Source of the DNA: Sphingobium sp. C100
GTDB lineage: Bacteria; Pseudomonadota; Alphaproteobacteria; Sphingomonadales; Sphingomonadaceae
Length of the DNA stretch: 64,000 nucleotides
Assembly: GCF_000508185.1 (NCBI RefSeq)
Contig: NZ_AYOY01000046.1
Span: 1-64,000 of the forward strand
Reading direction: 5' to 3'
The position numbers and the translations under genes are program-made. The notes under the pieces were generated by a model. The model was not told where the DNA came from and ran no database searches. It saw nothing but the letters and a program-made list of their open reading frames with translations. Shown here piece by piece: positions 1-8,790 of this stretch; position 1 is the first letter of the stretch; each line of letters begins with the position of its first letter.

Positions 1-849
1 GATCCCCGCCACGCCCATCGCGGTGCCTGCGACCGATCCGGCGCCCAGCTGCGGTGCGCCCGCGACAAGGCCGCTGGCGATCGTGGGACCAAAGATGCCG
101 AGGCCAAGCAAGGTCAGGGCGCCGAGGCAGGTGGCGAGCGCGTGATCGAGCGTCACCTCGCTCCCCGGCGGCATCCGGAATTCCTCGAACAGACCCGAGC
201 CGATCCCGACGATCACGGCGAGCACCAGGACCTTGATGCCGGTCGAGACGATCGTGCCGAGCACCCGCTCGGCGAGGAACGCGGTCTTGTTCCAGAAGGC
301 GAAGGGCACGAGCACGAATCCGGCGAGCGTCACGAGCTTGAACTCGACCAGCGTCACGCAGAGCTGCACGGCGAGAATGAAGAAGGCGATGACGATGATC
401 ACCCAGGCGACGAAGAGCACGACGATCATGTCGACGTTGAAGAAGAAATCCGGAAAGCCGCTCATCTCGCCGATCTGGTCGATCAGCGGACGCCCGGCAT
501 CGACGCCGGCGGCGGCGAGGCGTCCGGGCTGGAGCAGTTCGGCCTCGGTCATGCCGGAGCCGGAGGCGGTCAGGCCGAGCCCGGCGAAGGACCGGAAGAC
601 AATGCTAGCGAGCCAGTTGAAGTTGTTGAGGATGAAGGCGAAGGCGCCGACGTACAGCACCTTCTTGATCAGCCGCGCGAACAGGTCGTCGGCCTGGCCG
701 AAGGTCCAGAAGAGCGCCGCCAGCGTGACATCGATCGCGATCAGCGTCGCGGCCAGCCAGGCCACCTCGCCGCCCAGCAGGCCGAAGCCGCTGTCGATAT
801 AGCGCGCGAAGATGTCGAGGAAGCGATCGATGACATTGAGATCCTCCAT
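1..849 (-). CDS. trbL: TrbL, conjugal transfer membrane protein (partial, runs off the left edge)
   Basis: This is the polytopic inner-membrane channel subunit of a P-type (MPF-T) conjugative type IV secretion system. The first 283 residues are visible, starting MEDLNVIDRFLDIF. Several long hydrophobic segments follow (for example around ALFWTF and the stretch near FFFNVDMIVVLFVAWVII), which is typical of TrbL/VirB6. It is the last visible gene of the trbB-C-D-E-J-K-L string. The family continues with trbF, trbG and trbI, which should lie left of the window. The start is set by the ATG at 849, just after the trbK-like gene. The assignment is firm from sequence and gene order. Confidence 0.9.
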   Translation of the reverse strand, partial: MEDLNVIDRFLDIFARYIDSGFGLLGGEVAWLAATLIAIDVTLAALFWTFGQADDLFARLIKKVLYVGAFAFILNNFNWLASIVFRSFAGLGLTASGSGMTEAELLQPGRLAAAGVDAGRPLIDQIGEMSGFPDFFFNVDMIVVLFVAWVIIVIAFFILAVQLCVTLVEFKLVTLAGFVLVPFAFWNKTAFLAERVLGTIVSTGIKVLVLAVIVGIGSGLFEEFRMPPGSEVTLDHALATCLGALTLLGLGIFGPTIASGLVAGAPQLGAGSVAGTAMGVAGI

Positions 850-854
850 GTCGC

Positions 855-1124
855 TCAGCGCCCGCCCACTTCGCCCATGAAGCGCATCCGCGTCGCGCGC
901 GCCGCGGCCTCGCAGGTCTCGGTGCCGACCGCCTCGCGGTCGATCCGGCACTCGCGCCGCAGCGTTTTCAGCCGTTCAGGATCAGCCGCGAGCACGGTCG
1001 CCGGGTCATCGCTGGGCCCGGTTTCGGCAGGCACGGACCGCCGCGTCTCCCGCGCCGGCTCGGACCCGCAGGCGGCGAGCGGCAACAGGATGGCGAGCGC
1101 CGCAGCGCTAGGAAGGTGGCGCAT
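855..1124 (-). CDS. trbK: TrbK-like entry-exclusion lipoprotein
   Basis: A small protein of 89 residues with a lipoprotein signal peptide. The lipobox LAAC ends at Cys19, so the mature protein should be a periplasm-facing lipoprotein. Small Cys-containing lipoproteins between trbJ and trbL are usually TrbK, which blocks entry of a related element into a cell that already has one. The short mature part has two further cysteines (in RREC and ETCE) that may form a disulfide. The function rests on position and lipobox, since TrbK sequences diverge greatly. Confidence 0.7.
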   Translation of the reverse strand: MRHLPSAAALAILLPLAACGSEPARETRRSVPAETGPSDDPATVLAADPERLKTLRRECRIDREAVGTETCEAAARATRMRFMGEVGGR

Positions 1125-1135
1125 GGTCGGCCTCC

Positions 1136-1858
1136 TCAGTCGTGGAACATGGTGACGGACGCGGGCGTATAAGCCGCCCCGTCGCCAGCGAACCGACGGC
1201 GGTTTTCACGTCCGCGTTCCTCGGCGGCGACGGCGCGTGCGGCTTCCAGCGCGGTCGCGCGCCCTTCGGCGAGCGCGAGGCGCTGCTGCTGCATCGACTG
1301 CTGGGTCTGCAGCGCGATCAGCTGGTTGGTCGCCTGGATCGCCTGTAGCGAGCCGACCGCGCCCTGGCTGCGCCCGACCAGATCGACGAGCGTCGCCTCG
1401 TCGCGCTGGAGCGAGGTAGCCACCTGCGCCTGCACCTGGGTCGCGGTGCGCAGCGCCTCAAGCGAATTGCTCCAGCGCTCCCGGGCATCGGCCGCGAGGC
1501 GATCGCGCCCGACGGTCGTCGCATAGGCGTCGGGATAGGCGCGGCGAAACGCCGCATCGGCATCGGCGACATCGAAGGCGAGGCCGCGCGCCTGATCGAG
1601 CAGGCGCTGGCTTTCGCGCATGCTGGCCTGCAGCTCGGCGATCGCGCTGGTCGGCAGTGATGTCAGGTTCCGGGCCTCGTTGAGCAGCGCCTGCGCCTCG
1701 TTCTGAAGCTGGCGCACCTGATTGTTGATCATGGTGAGCGTGCGCGCGGCGGTGAGCAGGTTCTGCGCATAGTTGGTGGTATCGAACACCGGGATCGCCG
1801 AGGCCGGTGCGGTGAGGCAGAGCGCGGCGGCCGCCGCGAGCAACAGATGCTTCTTCAT
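1136..1858 (-). CDS. trbJ: TrbJ, VirB5-like pilus-associated protein
   Basis: A protein of 240 residues with a clear Sec signal peptide (MKKHLLL, hydrophobic core, cleavage near APASA-IP). The mature protein is rich in Ala, Gln and Leu and strongly predicted as helical or coiled coil (repeated QLQNEAQALLNEA-type heptads). This matches TrbJ/VirB5, a secreted minor component of the conjugative pilus tip or base. Its start codon overlaps the trbE stop by four bases, so the two genes are translationally coupled. Confidence 0.88.
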   Translation of the reverse strand: MKKHLLLAAAAALCLTAPASAIPVFDTTNYAQNLLTAARTLTMINNQVRQLQNEAQALLNEARNLTSLPTSAIAELQASMRESQRLLDQARGLAFDVADADAAFRRAYPDAYATTVGRDRLAADARERWSNSLEALRTATQVQAQVATSLQRDEATLVDLVGRSQGAVGSLQAIQATNQLIALQTQQSMQQQRLALAEGRATALEAARAVAAEERGRENRRRFAGDGAAYTPASVTMFHD

Positions 1859-4326
1859 TGATCAGTCTCCTTCTCTCCTTGATTTGACGGCTCAAGCAGG
1901 TCCGCCGCCCAGGGCAGGCCGCGATGACGCGCCCAATGGGCGGCGAAGCGCGATGGACCGTGGCGAGCGATCAGCCCGTCCATGACGCGCTGGTCGGCGG
2001 GACCCGCGGACGCGAGAAACGCCAAGGCGAGCGGACCGATGTCGAGATCGAAGAGCCGATTGCCGAGCGGCGACTGGTAGTAATAGTCCCGCTTGGGCGT
2101 CGCTTCGGCGATGATCGCGATCTGGCGGGTGTTGAGCCCGAAGCCTTCGTAGATCGCCCGCAGCTGCGGCTCGGTCGCTTGCGGATTGGGCAGGAACAAA
2201 CGTGAGGGGCAGCTTTCGATCAGCGCGGGCGCGATCGAGGAGCGCTGGATGTCGGCGAGGCTTTGGGTCGCGAAGATCACTGCGACATTCTTCTTACGCA
2301 GCACCTTGAGCCATTCGCGGATACGGCCCGCGAACAGCGGGTCGTCGAGAAACACCCAGGCCTCGTCGAGAATGAGCAGGGTCGGCGTGCCGTCGAAGCG
2401 TTGCTCGAGCCGGTGGAAGAGATAGGTCAGCACCGGCAGCACCGCCGACCGGCTGTGCATCAGTTCCTCCATCTCGAAGCCCTGTACGTCGGCGGTGCCG
2501 AGCCGGTCGCGGTCGGCGTCGAGCAGGCGGCCATGCGGTCCCGCGAGCGTGTAAGGCGCGAGCGCCTGGCGCAGCGCGTTGGACGCGAGCAGCGCGGCGA
2601 GACCGGTCAGCGTGCGTTCGGCCATAGGCGCCGAAGCGAGGCTGGCGAGCGCGGTCCAGATCGCGTCCTTCACTTCGGGCGTCAGAGCGACGCCTTCATG
2701 CACGATGAGACCCGCGAACCAGTCCGCCGCCCAGATGCGTTCGCTTTCCTCATCGACACGGGCGAGCGGCTGAAATGCCAGTCCCGCCTCGCCGCTATCC
2801 TCATCCCCATGCGTGGCGCCGAGATCATAATGCTCGCCGGCCATGCCGAGGATCGTCGCGCGCGCTGAGCCGCCCTTGTCGAACAGGAAAATCCGCGCGT
2901 TCGGATAGCGGCGGAACTGGAGCGCGATGAGGCCGAGCAGCACCGATTTGCCGGCGCCGGTGGGTCCGACGACGAGCATATGGCCGACATCGCCGATATG
3001 CGGCGAAAAGCGGAACGGCGTCGCGCCGTCGGTGCGGGTCACGATCAGCGGCGGGCCGCCCAGATGCGCATTGCGCTCGGGGCCGGCCCACACCGCCGAG
3101 GCGGGCAGCATATGGACCAGATTGAGGGTGGAGATCAGCGGCTGCCGGACATTGGCATAGGCATGGCCGGGGACCGTCGACAGCCAGGCTTCGACCGCGT
3201 TCAGCGTCTCGGGCATGGTGACGAAGCCGCGGCCCTGGACGATCCGCTCGACCGCGCGGAGCCGTTCGGCCGCTGCGGCGGCATCGCTCGACGAGACGAT
3301 GATCGTCGTGGTCGCGTAGCCGAAGGCCACGGCGTCGGTGCCCAGTTCCTGCAGCGCGAGATCGGCGTCGGCGGCCTTGTTGCCCGCATCGCTGTCGACC
3401 AGCGCGACTTCCTGATTGTAGATCACCTCGCGCAGCAGCGAGACGACGCCCTTGCGCTTGGCGAACCACTGGCGGCGCAGCCGGACGAGCTGACGCTCGG
3501 CCTCGTCGCGGTCGAGGCAGAGGAACCGGGTCGCCCAGCGATAAGGAAAGCCGAGACGATTGAGATCGTCGAGCATGCCGGGCCAGGTCGCGGCGGGAAA
3601 CCCGCGCACGGTCAGCATACGCAAGTGGCGATCGCCCAGCATCGGCGAGAGACCGCCGGTGAAATCGTCGGCGCCGAGCAGCGCGTCGAGATAGACCGGG
3701 GTGTCCGGGACCGCGACCGGCTGCGGGTGCGAAGAAACGGTGCCATGGAGATAGGCAAGCGTTTCGGCGTCATCGAGCCACGCCGCCTCGGGCATGATCA
3801 TGTCAACCAGCGCCGCGATGCGCGCACTTTCCGCGTCGAAGGCGGCGAGCTGTTCGCGCCAGTCGACGTCGCGCGAGGCGCCGCCCTCGATCAGCATGCC
3901 GCGTGCCCGCGCCCGCGTCTCGGGCGGCGGCAGCCAGGCGAGGGTCAGATGATAGCGGCTTTCATAGTGGCGCGCCGGCGTCTCCTCGTCCTCGCCGGCG
4001 AAGGCGGCGCGGCGCTCGGCATCGACCAGCGCGGACAGCGGATCGGCGAAAGCGCTGTCGGGATAGCTCGGTGCAGCCCGGCGATCGGCGTCGACGAACA
4101 GCGCCCAACCCGAGCCCAGGCGCTTGAGCGCATTGTTGAGCCGCGCGGTCGTGGCGACAAGTTCGCCCGCCGTCGCGCTGTCGAGATCGGGACCGCGAAA
4201 GCGCATGCTGCGCTGGAAGCTGCCATCCTTGTTCAGGATGATGCCCGGCGCGACCAGCGCCGCCCAAGGGAGATAATCGGCCAGTCGTGCCGGACGGCGG
4301 CTATATTCGGCGAGGTTCAGCATCAT
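1855..4326 (-). CDS. trbE: TrbE, VirB4-type conjugation ATPase
   Basis: The VirB4-family ATPase that energises pilus assembly and substrate transfer at the inner membrane. The protein has 823 residues from the tandem ATG at 4326/4323 (MMLNLAEYSRRP). A longer upstream reading frame is ignored because trbD codes there. Walker A GPTGAGKS lies near residue 455 and Walker B LLILDEAW near 650, and the N-terminal half is the CagE/TrbE domain. The gene overlaps trbD upstream and trbJ downstream by a few bases. Length and motifs are normal and no damage is visible. Confidence 0.93.
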   Translation of the reverse strand: MMLNLAEYSRRPARLADYLPWAALVAPGIILNKDGSFQRSMRFRGPDLDSATAGELVATTARLNNALKRLGSGWALFVDADRRAAPSYPDSAFADPLSALVDAERRAAFAGEDEETPARHYESRYHLTLAWLPPPETRARARGMLIEGGASRDVDWREQLAAFDAESARIAALVDMIMPEAAWLDDAETLAYLHGTVSSHPQPVAVPDTPVYLDALLGADDFTGGLSPMLGDRHLRMLTVRGFPAATWPGMLDDLNRLGFPYRWATRFLCLDRDEAERQLVRLRRQWFAKRKGVVSLLREVIYNQEVALVDSDAGNKAADADLALQELGTDAVAFGYATTTIIVSSSDAAAAAERLRAVERIVQGRGFVTMPETLNAVEAWLSTVPGHAYANVRQPLISTLNLVHMLPASAVWAGPERNAHLGGPPLIVTRTDGATPFRFSPHIGDVGHMLVVGPTGAGKSVLLGLIALQFRRYPNARIFLFDKGGSARATILGMAGEHYDLGATHGDEDSGEAGLAFQPLARVDEESERIWAADWFAGLIVHEGVALTPEVKDAIWTALASLASAPMAERTLTGLAALLASNALRQALAPYTLAGPHGRLLDADRDRLGTADVQGFEMEELMHSRSAVLPVLTYLFHRLEQRFDGTPTLLILDEAWVFLDDPLFAGRIREWLKVLRKKNVAVIFATQSLADIQRSSIAPALIESCPSRLFLPNPQATEPQLRAIYEGFGLNTRQIAIIAEATPKRDYYYQSPLGNRLFDLDIGPLALAFLASAGPADQRVMDGLIARHGPSRFAAHWARHRGLPWAADLLEPSNQGEKETDQ

Positions 4327-4586
4327 CCCGCCCCCAGATGCGGCTTGTGCTTCAGGTGGCGGCCGAGCACCTCGACGAAATCGGGATCGGCGCGAGCGCA
4401 CCAGACCGCGACGACATGGCCCAGCGCCCACAGGCCGATGCCGACGAACCAGAGCTGGAGACCGATGCCGATCGCGGCGGCGAGCGTGCCGTTGACGATC
4501 GCCAGCGCGCGCGGTGCCCCGCCGAGCAGGACGGGCTCGGTGAGCGCGCGGTGCACGGGCACTTCGAAGCCGTCGGGAAGGCTCAT
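4323..4586 (-). CDS. trbD: TrbD, VirB3-like membrane protein
   Basis: A protein of 87 residues beginning MSLPDGFEVPVHRALTEP, with two adjacent hydrophobic segments (around IVNGTLAAAIGIGLQLWF and VGIGLWALGHVVAVW). The VPVHRALTEP-type N-terminus followed by a hairpin of two membrane helices is diagnostic of TrbD/VirB3. That protein works with TrbE at the inner membrane. The start overlaps the trbC stop and the stop overlaps the trbE start, as usual in trb operons. Confidence 0.9.
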   Translation of the reverse strand: MSLPDGFEVPVHRALTEPVLLGGAPRALAIVNGTLAAAIGIGLQLWFVGIGLWALGHVVAVWCARADPDFVEVLGRHLKHKPHLGAG

Positions 4587-5014
4587 ATCATCGCCCCGCC
4601 CGAAAAGCTGAAGAACGACAGGAAGAAGCTCGACGCGGCAAACGCGATCGACAGGCCGAACACGATCTGGACGAGCCGGCGGAAGCCGCCGCCGGGATCG
4701 AAGAAGCTCGACGCGGCAAACGCGATCGACAGGCCGAACACGATCTGGACGAGCCGGCGGAAGCCGCCGCTGGTATCGCCGAAGGCGAGGGTCAGCCCGG
4801 TGGTGATGATGATGATCACCGCGACGATCTTGGCGACCGGCCCTTCGACCGATTCGAGGATCGACTGGAGCGGCGCCTCCCACGGCATCGACGAGCCGCC
4901 GGCATGGGCCTGTCCGCTCCACAGCGCGAACAACAGCACCGCCGCGCCCCAGCGGATGTGCGGATTTACGGAAAAGCGGAAAGCCGGTTCGGCGGAACGG
5001 CGTAACATCTTCAT
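4583..5014 (-). CDS. trbC: TrbC, VirB2-like prepilin with an internal tandem duplication
   Basis: The major pilus subunit precursor. It has a long signal peptide (MKMLRRS..., cleavage near GQAHA-GG) followed by the two hydrophobic helices of TrbC/VirB2. The protein is 143 residues, about 26 longer than expected. The second helix region, GGFRRLVQIVFGLSIAFAAS, occurs twice with a 26-residue period because 71 bp of DNA is repeated exactly. Removing one copy would give a normal 117-residue TrbC ending FLSFFSFSGGAMI. The frame stays open, so the gene may still be expressed, but a pilin with a third helix might assemble poorly. Confidence 0.88.
   Translation of the reverse strand: MKMLRRSAEPAFRFSVNPHIRWGAAVLLFALWSGQAHAGGSSMPWEAPLQSILESVEGPVAKIVAVIIIITTGLTLAFGDTSGGFRRLVQIVFGLSIAFAASSFFDPGGGFRRLVQIVFGLSIAFAASSFFLSFFSFSGGAMI
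4622..4770. repeat. 71-bp exact tandem repeat inside trbC
   Basis: Bases 4622-4692 are repeated without mismatch at 4700-4770, giving a period of 78 bp with 7 bp between copies. The period is a multiple of three, so the trbC frame is kept and 26 residues are added. Perfect identity suggests a recent slippage or recombination event, although an assembly artefact cannot be excluded. Confidence 0.95.
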
Positions 5015-5994
5015 TGTGGATCTCCGGGAGTGAGGGGCTCGAGGCGGTAGCCGCCCTGGCTGTCGAGGCCGCGCACGCGCATGATGTCGTCGACCCGGCG
5101 CGCGCGGCCGCGCCCGGCGATGAAGAGGATGAGGTCGACGGTCTCGGCGATGAGGGGGCGCGGGACCGTCACCACCGCTTCCTGGATAAGCTGCTCGAGC
5201 CGCAGCAGCGCACCGACGGCGGAGCCGGCGTGGAGCGTCGCGATGCCGCCGGGATGGCCAGTGCCCCATGCCTTGAGCAGATCGAGCGCCTCGGGGCCGC
5301 GGACCTCACCGACGATGATCCGGTCGGGCCGCAGGCGCAGCGTCGAGCGCACCAGTTCGGTCATTGAGGCGACGCCCGGCTTGGTGCGCAGCGCCACGGT
5401 GTCCCGCGCCGCGCACTGCAGCTCGACCGTGTCCTCGAGCAGCAGCACGCGTTCGCCGAGATGCGCGATCTCGTCGAGCAGCGCATTGGCCAGCGTCGTC
5501 TTGCCGGTCGAGGTGCCCCCGGCGATGATGATGTTGGCGCGCGATCGCACCGCCTCGCGAAGCAGGCCCGCCTGCGCGGCTGTCAGGATCCCGTCCTCGA
5601 CATAACGCAGCAACGGAATGACGCCGGCGGCGCGCTTGCGGATCGCGAAGGCCGGTCCGAACGCGACCGGGGGCAACACGCCCTCGAAGCGCTCGCCGGT
5701 GACGGGCAGTTCGGCGGAGAGGATCGGCATGCCGGCATGCACCTCGACGCGGACATGCGCGGCGACCAGCCGGATGATCCGCTCGCCATCGGCAGCCGGC
5801 AGGGTCAGGCCGGTATGCTCGCGCCCCGACCCCAGGCGATCGACCCAGACCGAGCCATCGGGATTGAGCAGGACCTCGACCACTTCGGCATCGTCGAGCG
5901 CGGCGGTGATCGTGTCGCCCAGCGCGGTGCGCAGCATCCGCACCTGCCGGTCCGCCATCGCCTGCGCGGGCGCGATCGGCTTGTAGGCGTTCAT
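5011..5994 (-). CDS. trbB: TrbB, VirB11-type secretion ATPase
   Basis: A traffic ATPase of the VirB11/GspE class that forms a hexamer at the base of the conjugative secretion channel. It has 327 residues, with Walker A GGTSTGKT at residues 159-166, an Asp box (LLLEDTVELQ), Walker B region IIVGEVRG, and the His box region GHPGGIATLHAGS. These motifs occur in the right order and spacing for the family. The start ATG overlaps the CopG-like gene stop, and the stop overlaps the trbC start. It is the first trb gene of the operon. Confidence 0.94.
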   Translation of the reverse strand: MNAYKPIAPAQAMADRQVRMLRTALGDTITAALDDAEVVEVLLNPDGSVWVDRLGSGREHTGLTLPAADGERIIRLVAAHVRVEVHAGMPILSAELPVTGERFEGVLPPVAFGPAFAIRKRAAGVIPLLRYVEDGILTAAQAGLLREAVRSRANIIIAGGTSTGKTTLANALLDEIAHLGERVLLLEDTVELQCAARDTVALRTKPGVASMTELVRSTLRLRPDRIIVGEVRGPEALDLLKAWGTGHPGGIATLHAGSAVGALLRLEQLIQEAVVTVPRPLIAETVDLILFIAGRGRARRVDDIMRVRGLDSQGGYRLEPLTPGDPQ

Positions 5995-6479
5995 GACGCC
6001 GCGCTCCGGTTCAGATGCTCGGCGACATTGGGTTCGGCGACGTCGTCGAGGCGCACGAAGCTCGCATCGTCGGCGAAGACCTCCTCATGCACCTGGCGCA
6101 CGAGGCTGTTGCCGCGCTGGAGATGGCGGCCAAGCTGTTCGATAAACTCCTGGAAGCGGGCGCGGCCCTGCGCGCGGGCGGCATCCTGCTGACCCGCGCC
6201 GAGCGGCGTGGTCGTCGCGAGATAGAGGCGCACGAACAGGGCGAGCGTTTCGATCAGGATCGTCTGGTCGCGTTCGACCCGCTCGAAGAGATGATGGATG
6301 CGGTCGAGGCGCTTGGCGATCGCCGCCTCGCGCCGGTCGGCGCCGTCGGACGACAGAAAGGAGGCGAGCGCCGCGGCGATCACGCCCGACTGCGATACGC
6401 CCTTGGTCGCGGCCAGCACCTTGAGGCGCCGGGCGTGGTCGGGCTCGAGGAAGATATTGAGACGGGTGCGGCGGCTCAT
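5991..6479 (-). CDS. CopG/ribbon-helix-helix family protein between traG and trbB
   Basis: A protein of 162 residues. The N-terminus (MSRRTRLNIFLEPDHARRLK...SQSGVIAAALASFL) has the beta-strand plus two-helix pattern of a ribbon-helix-helix DNA-binding domain. The rest is helical and rich in charged residues. A CopG-like gene in this position, between traG and trbB, is usual in this type of alphaproteobacterial element. It probably binds oriT or regulates the transfer operon, which is inference. It overlaps both neighbours by four bases. Confidence 0.8.
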   Translation of the reverse strand: MSRRTRLNIFLEPDHARRLKVLAATKGVSQSGVIAAALASFLSSDGADRREAAIAKRLDRIHHLFERVERDQTILIETLALFVRLYLATTTPLGAGQQDAARAQGRARFQEFIEQLGRHLQRGNSLVRQVHEEVFADDASFVRLDDVAEPNVAEHLNRSAAS

Positions 6480-8473
6480 AGCGGAATCCCGTCATCGGGA
6501 TCGAGCGCAGCAAGACGCGCCGAGCGGGTGAAGCCCTGCGCGACGCTCCACCGCGCCGCGGCGTCGTCGTCGGCCTCGTCGTCGAGCACCGCGAGATCGC
6601 CGGTCCGCTCGGCGGCGACATCGGGTTCCGCCATTTCCAGTTCGGGCTGGCGGCGCAGACCGCCGGCGTCGTCAACCTCGCCAACCCCCACGCGCCCGGC
6701 AGCCGCGGCGGGGGACACCGCGAGCGCCGGACGGCCCGACCAGTCGTCGGCGCGCTCGCCCGGACGGTCGGCATATCCCGACGCGGACAGCGGGGGCGGC
6801 GGGATGACGCGCCCGCTGAAGGTCCGGTCGGCATAATAGCGCAGCTTCTTGGCGCGCACGGGCGGATGGCCCGACACCATGACGATCTCGTCGTCGGGCG
6901 GGAGCTGCATCACTTCGCCAGGGGTCAGCAGCTGGCGCGCGGTCTCCTGGCGCGAGACCATGAGATGGCCGAGCCACAGTGACAGACGGTGCCCCGCATA
7001 ATTGCGCTGCGCGCGCAGCTCGGTGGCGGTGCCGAGCGCGTCGGAGATGCGCTTGGCGGTGCGCTCGTCATTGCTGCTGAAGGCGATGCGGACATGACAA
7101 TTGTCGAGGATCGCATTGTTCGGGCCATAGGCCTTCTCGATCTGGTTCAGCGACTGGGCGATCAGGAAGGCGCGCAGGCCGTAGCCGGCGAGATAGGCGA
7201 GCGCGGATTCGAAAAAGTCGAGCCGGCCCAGCGCCGGAAACTCGTCGAGCATCAACAGCAGGCGGTGGCGCCGGGCGATGCCGTCCGAACCATCGAGGCT
7301 CTCGGTGAGACGCCGCCCGATCTGATTCAGGACCAGCCGGATCAGCGGCTTGGTGCGCGAGATGTCCGATGGCGGTACGACCAGGTACAGGGAAACCGGC
7401 GCCTCGGCCTCGATCAGATCGGCGATGCGCCAGTCGCAGCGCGAGGTGACCGCCGCCACCGTGGGATCGCGGTAAAGACCAAGGAACGACATGGCGGTCG
7501 ACAACACGCCCGATCGTTCATTGTCGCTCTTGTTGAGAAGCTCCCGCGCCGCCGAAGCAATGACCGGGTGCGGACCGGCATCGCCGAGATGCGCCGTCTC
7601 CATCATGACGAGCAAGGTGCGCTCGAACGAACGCGCCGGATCGGACAGAAAGCCGGCGACCCGCGCGAGGGTCTTTTCCTCCTCGGCATAAAGGATGTGG
7701 AGGATCGTGCCGACGAGCAGCGCGTGGCTGGTCTTTTCCCAGTGCGAGCGCCGCTCGAGCGCCCCTTCCGGGTCGACCAGAATGTCGGCGATATTCTGAA
7801 CGTCGCGGACTTCATGAACGCCGCGCCGCACTTCGAGCAGTGGATTGTAGCAGGCCGAGCGCGCGTCGGTCGGGTTGAACAGCAGACAATGCGAGAAGCG
7901 TGCCCGCCAGCCGGCGGTCAACGTCCAGTTCTCGCCCTTGATGTCGTGGATGACGGCGCTGCCGGGCCAGCTCAGCAGCGACGGGACGACCAGTCCGATG
8001 CCTTTGCCCGACCGCGTCGGCGCGAAGGCCATGACATGCTCGGGCCCGTCATGGCGCAGATAGGCGCCATGGGCGCGGCCGAGGAACACCCCGCGATCGG
8101 CCGACAGCCCGGCGGCGTCGAGATCGCGCCGCTCGGCCCAGCGCGCCGAACCATAAGTGGTGACGCTGCGCGCCTGCCGCGCGCGCCACACCGACCCGAT
8201 GATCGCGCACAGGGTGCCTGCCAGACCGCCCGCGGCAGCAATCCCGCCGCCGATCGCGAAAATCCGCGGCGCATAGGCTTCGAACAGGAACCACCAGATG
8301 AAGATCGACCAGGGTTCGTAGATCGGCATGCCCTGCCAGACGAATAGCGGCGCGCCGAGCGCCGGCTGATAGCCGAGCGCCGCCGCCGTCCACTGGGTCG
8401 CGGCGATCAGCCCCGCGAGAATGCAGGTGAGGACGAGCAGCAACTGGCCAAGCAAAACCGTCGTCGGCTGCAT
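6476..8473 (-). CDS. traG: TraG/VirD4 type IV coupling protein
   Basis: The coupling ATPase that delivers the relaxase-DNA complex to the secretion channel. It has 665 residues from ATG 8473 (MQPTTVLLGQLLL). There are N-terminal membrane helices (residues about 5-30 and 75-100), Walker A APTRSGKGIG near 153, and Walker B LMLDEFPALG near 409. The C-terminal tail is acidic and rich in Pro, Ala and Asp. The start was chosen because the upstream extension is Arg-rich and lacks the membrane segment. In related elements the relaxase region is close by, but here about 15 kb of cargo lies upstream. Confidence 0.93.
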   Translation of the reverse strand: MQPTTVLLGQLLLVLTCILAGLIAATQWTAAALGYQPALGAPLFVWQGMPIYEPWSIFIWWFLFEAYAPRIFAIGGGIAAAGGLAGTLCAIIGSVWRARQARSVTTYGSARWAERRDLDAAGLSADRGVFLGRAHGAYLRHDGPEHVMAFAPTRSGKGIGLVVPSLLSWPGSAVIHDIKGENWTLTAGWRARFSHCLLFNPTDARSACYNPLLEVRRGVHEVRDVQNIADILVDPEGALERRSHWEKTSHALLVGTILHILYAEEEKTLARVAGFLSDPARSFERTLLVMMETAHLGDAGPHPVIASAARELLNKSDNERSGVLSTAMSFLGLYRDPTVAAVTSRCDWRIADLIEAEAPVSLYLVVPPSDISRTKPLIRLVLNQIGRRLTESLDGSDGIARRHRLLLMLDEFPALGRLDFFESALAYLAGYGLRAFLIAQSLNQIEKAYGPNNAILDNCHVRIAFSSNDERTAKRISDALGTATELRAQRNYAGHRLSLWLGHLMVSRQETARQLLTPGEVMQLPPDDEIVMVSGHPPVRAKKLRYYADRTFSGRVIPPPPLSASGYADRPGERADDWSGRPALAVSPAAAAGRVGVGEVDDAGGLRRQPELEMAEPDVAAERTGDLAVLDDEADDDAAARWSVAQGFTRSARLAALDPDDGIPL

Positions 8474-8790
8474 GGGGACATGCCTTTCCCGTGCGCGCGG
8501 GCGGCGCCCTATGCGGCACCCGCGCACCGGAGATCGGCCGAGAAGTCAGGACGGGTCAAAGACTTGTGAGGTTGGACCTCCAACCCAAAAGGTATTGATG
8601 CCCGCTACGGCGCGCGCAGACGTGGCCAAGCAAAGCGAAGCGTACGAAAACTTTTTTTCTGGCGATCGTTGCCGATCCGTTCGCAACTGGACTGAAACTG
8701 CATGACGAGCGCGGCGATCGCAACCAACCGGCATCGCGCGCGGCACGCTGGCCATTGCATGTCGTTGCCCATCCGCTCAGATTTTTGGCG
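8474..8790. other. Non-coding junction between traG and the cargo region
   Basis: No convincing gene is seen in these 317 bases. They include an inverted repeat, GGTTGGA-CC-TCCAACC at 8570-8585 (7-bp arms), and AT-richer sequence from about 8,650. The traG promoter probably lies here. Since the cargo begins nearby, this is also a candidate insertion boundary, but no target-site duplication matching the other side (near 23,430) was seen by eye. Confidence 0.5.

Noticed and set aside
142-1155. Long plus-strand open frame over the trbL/trbK region
   Set aside because: It is the antisense shadow of high-GC coding DNA. The minus strand has TrbL and a TrbK-like lipoprotein with clear signals.
2980-4611. 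Plus-strand open frame of 543 residues across trbE
   Set aside because: Composition is typical of a shadow frame (Arg, Ala, Gly, Asp rich) with no family motifs, and trbE on the other strand is certain.
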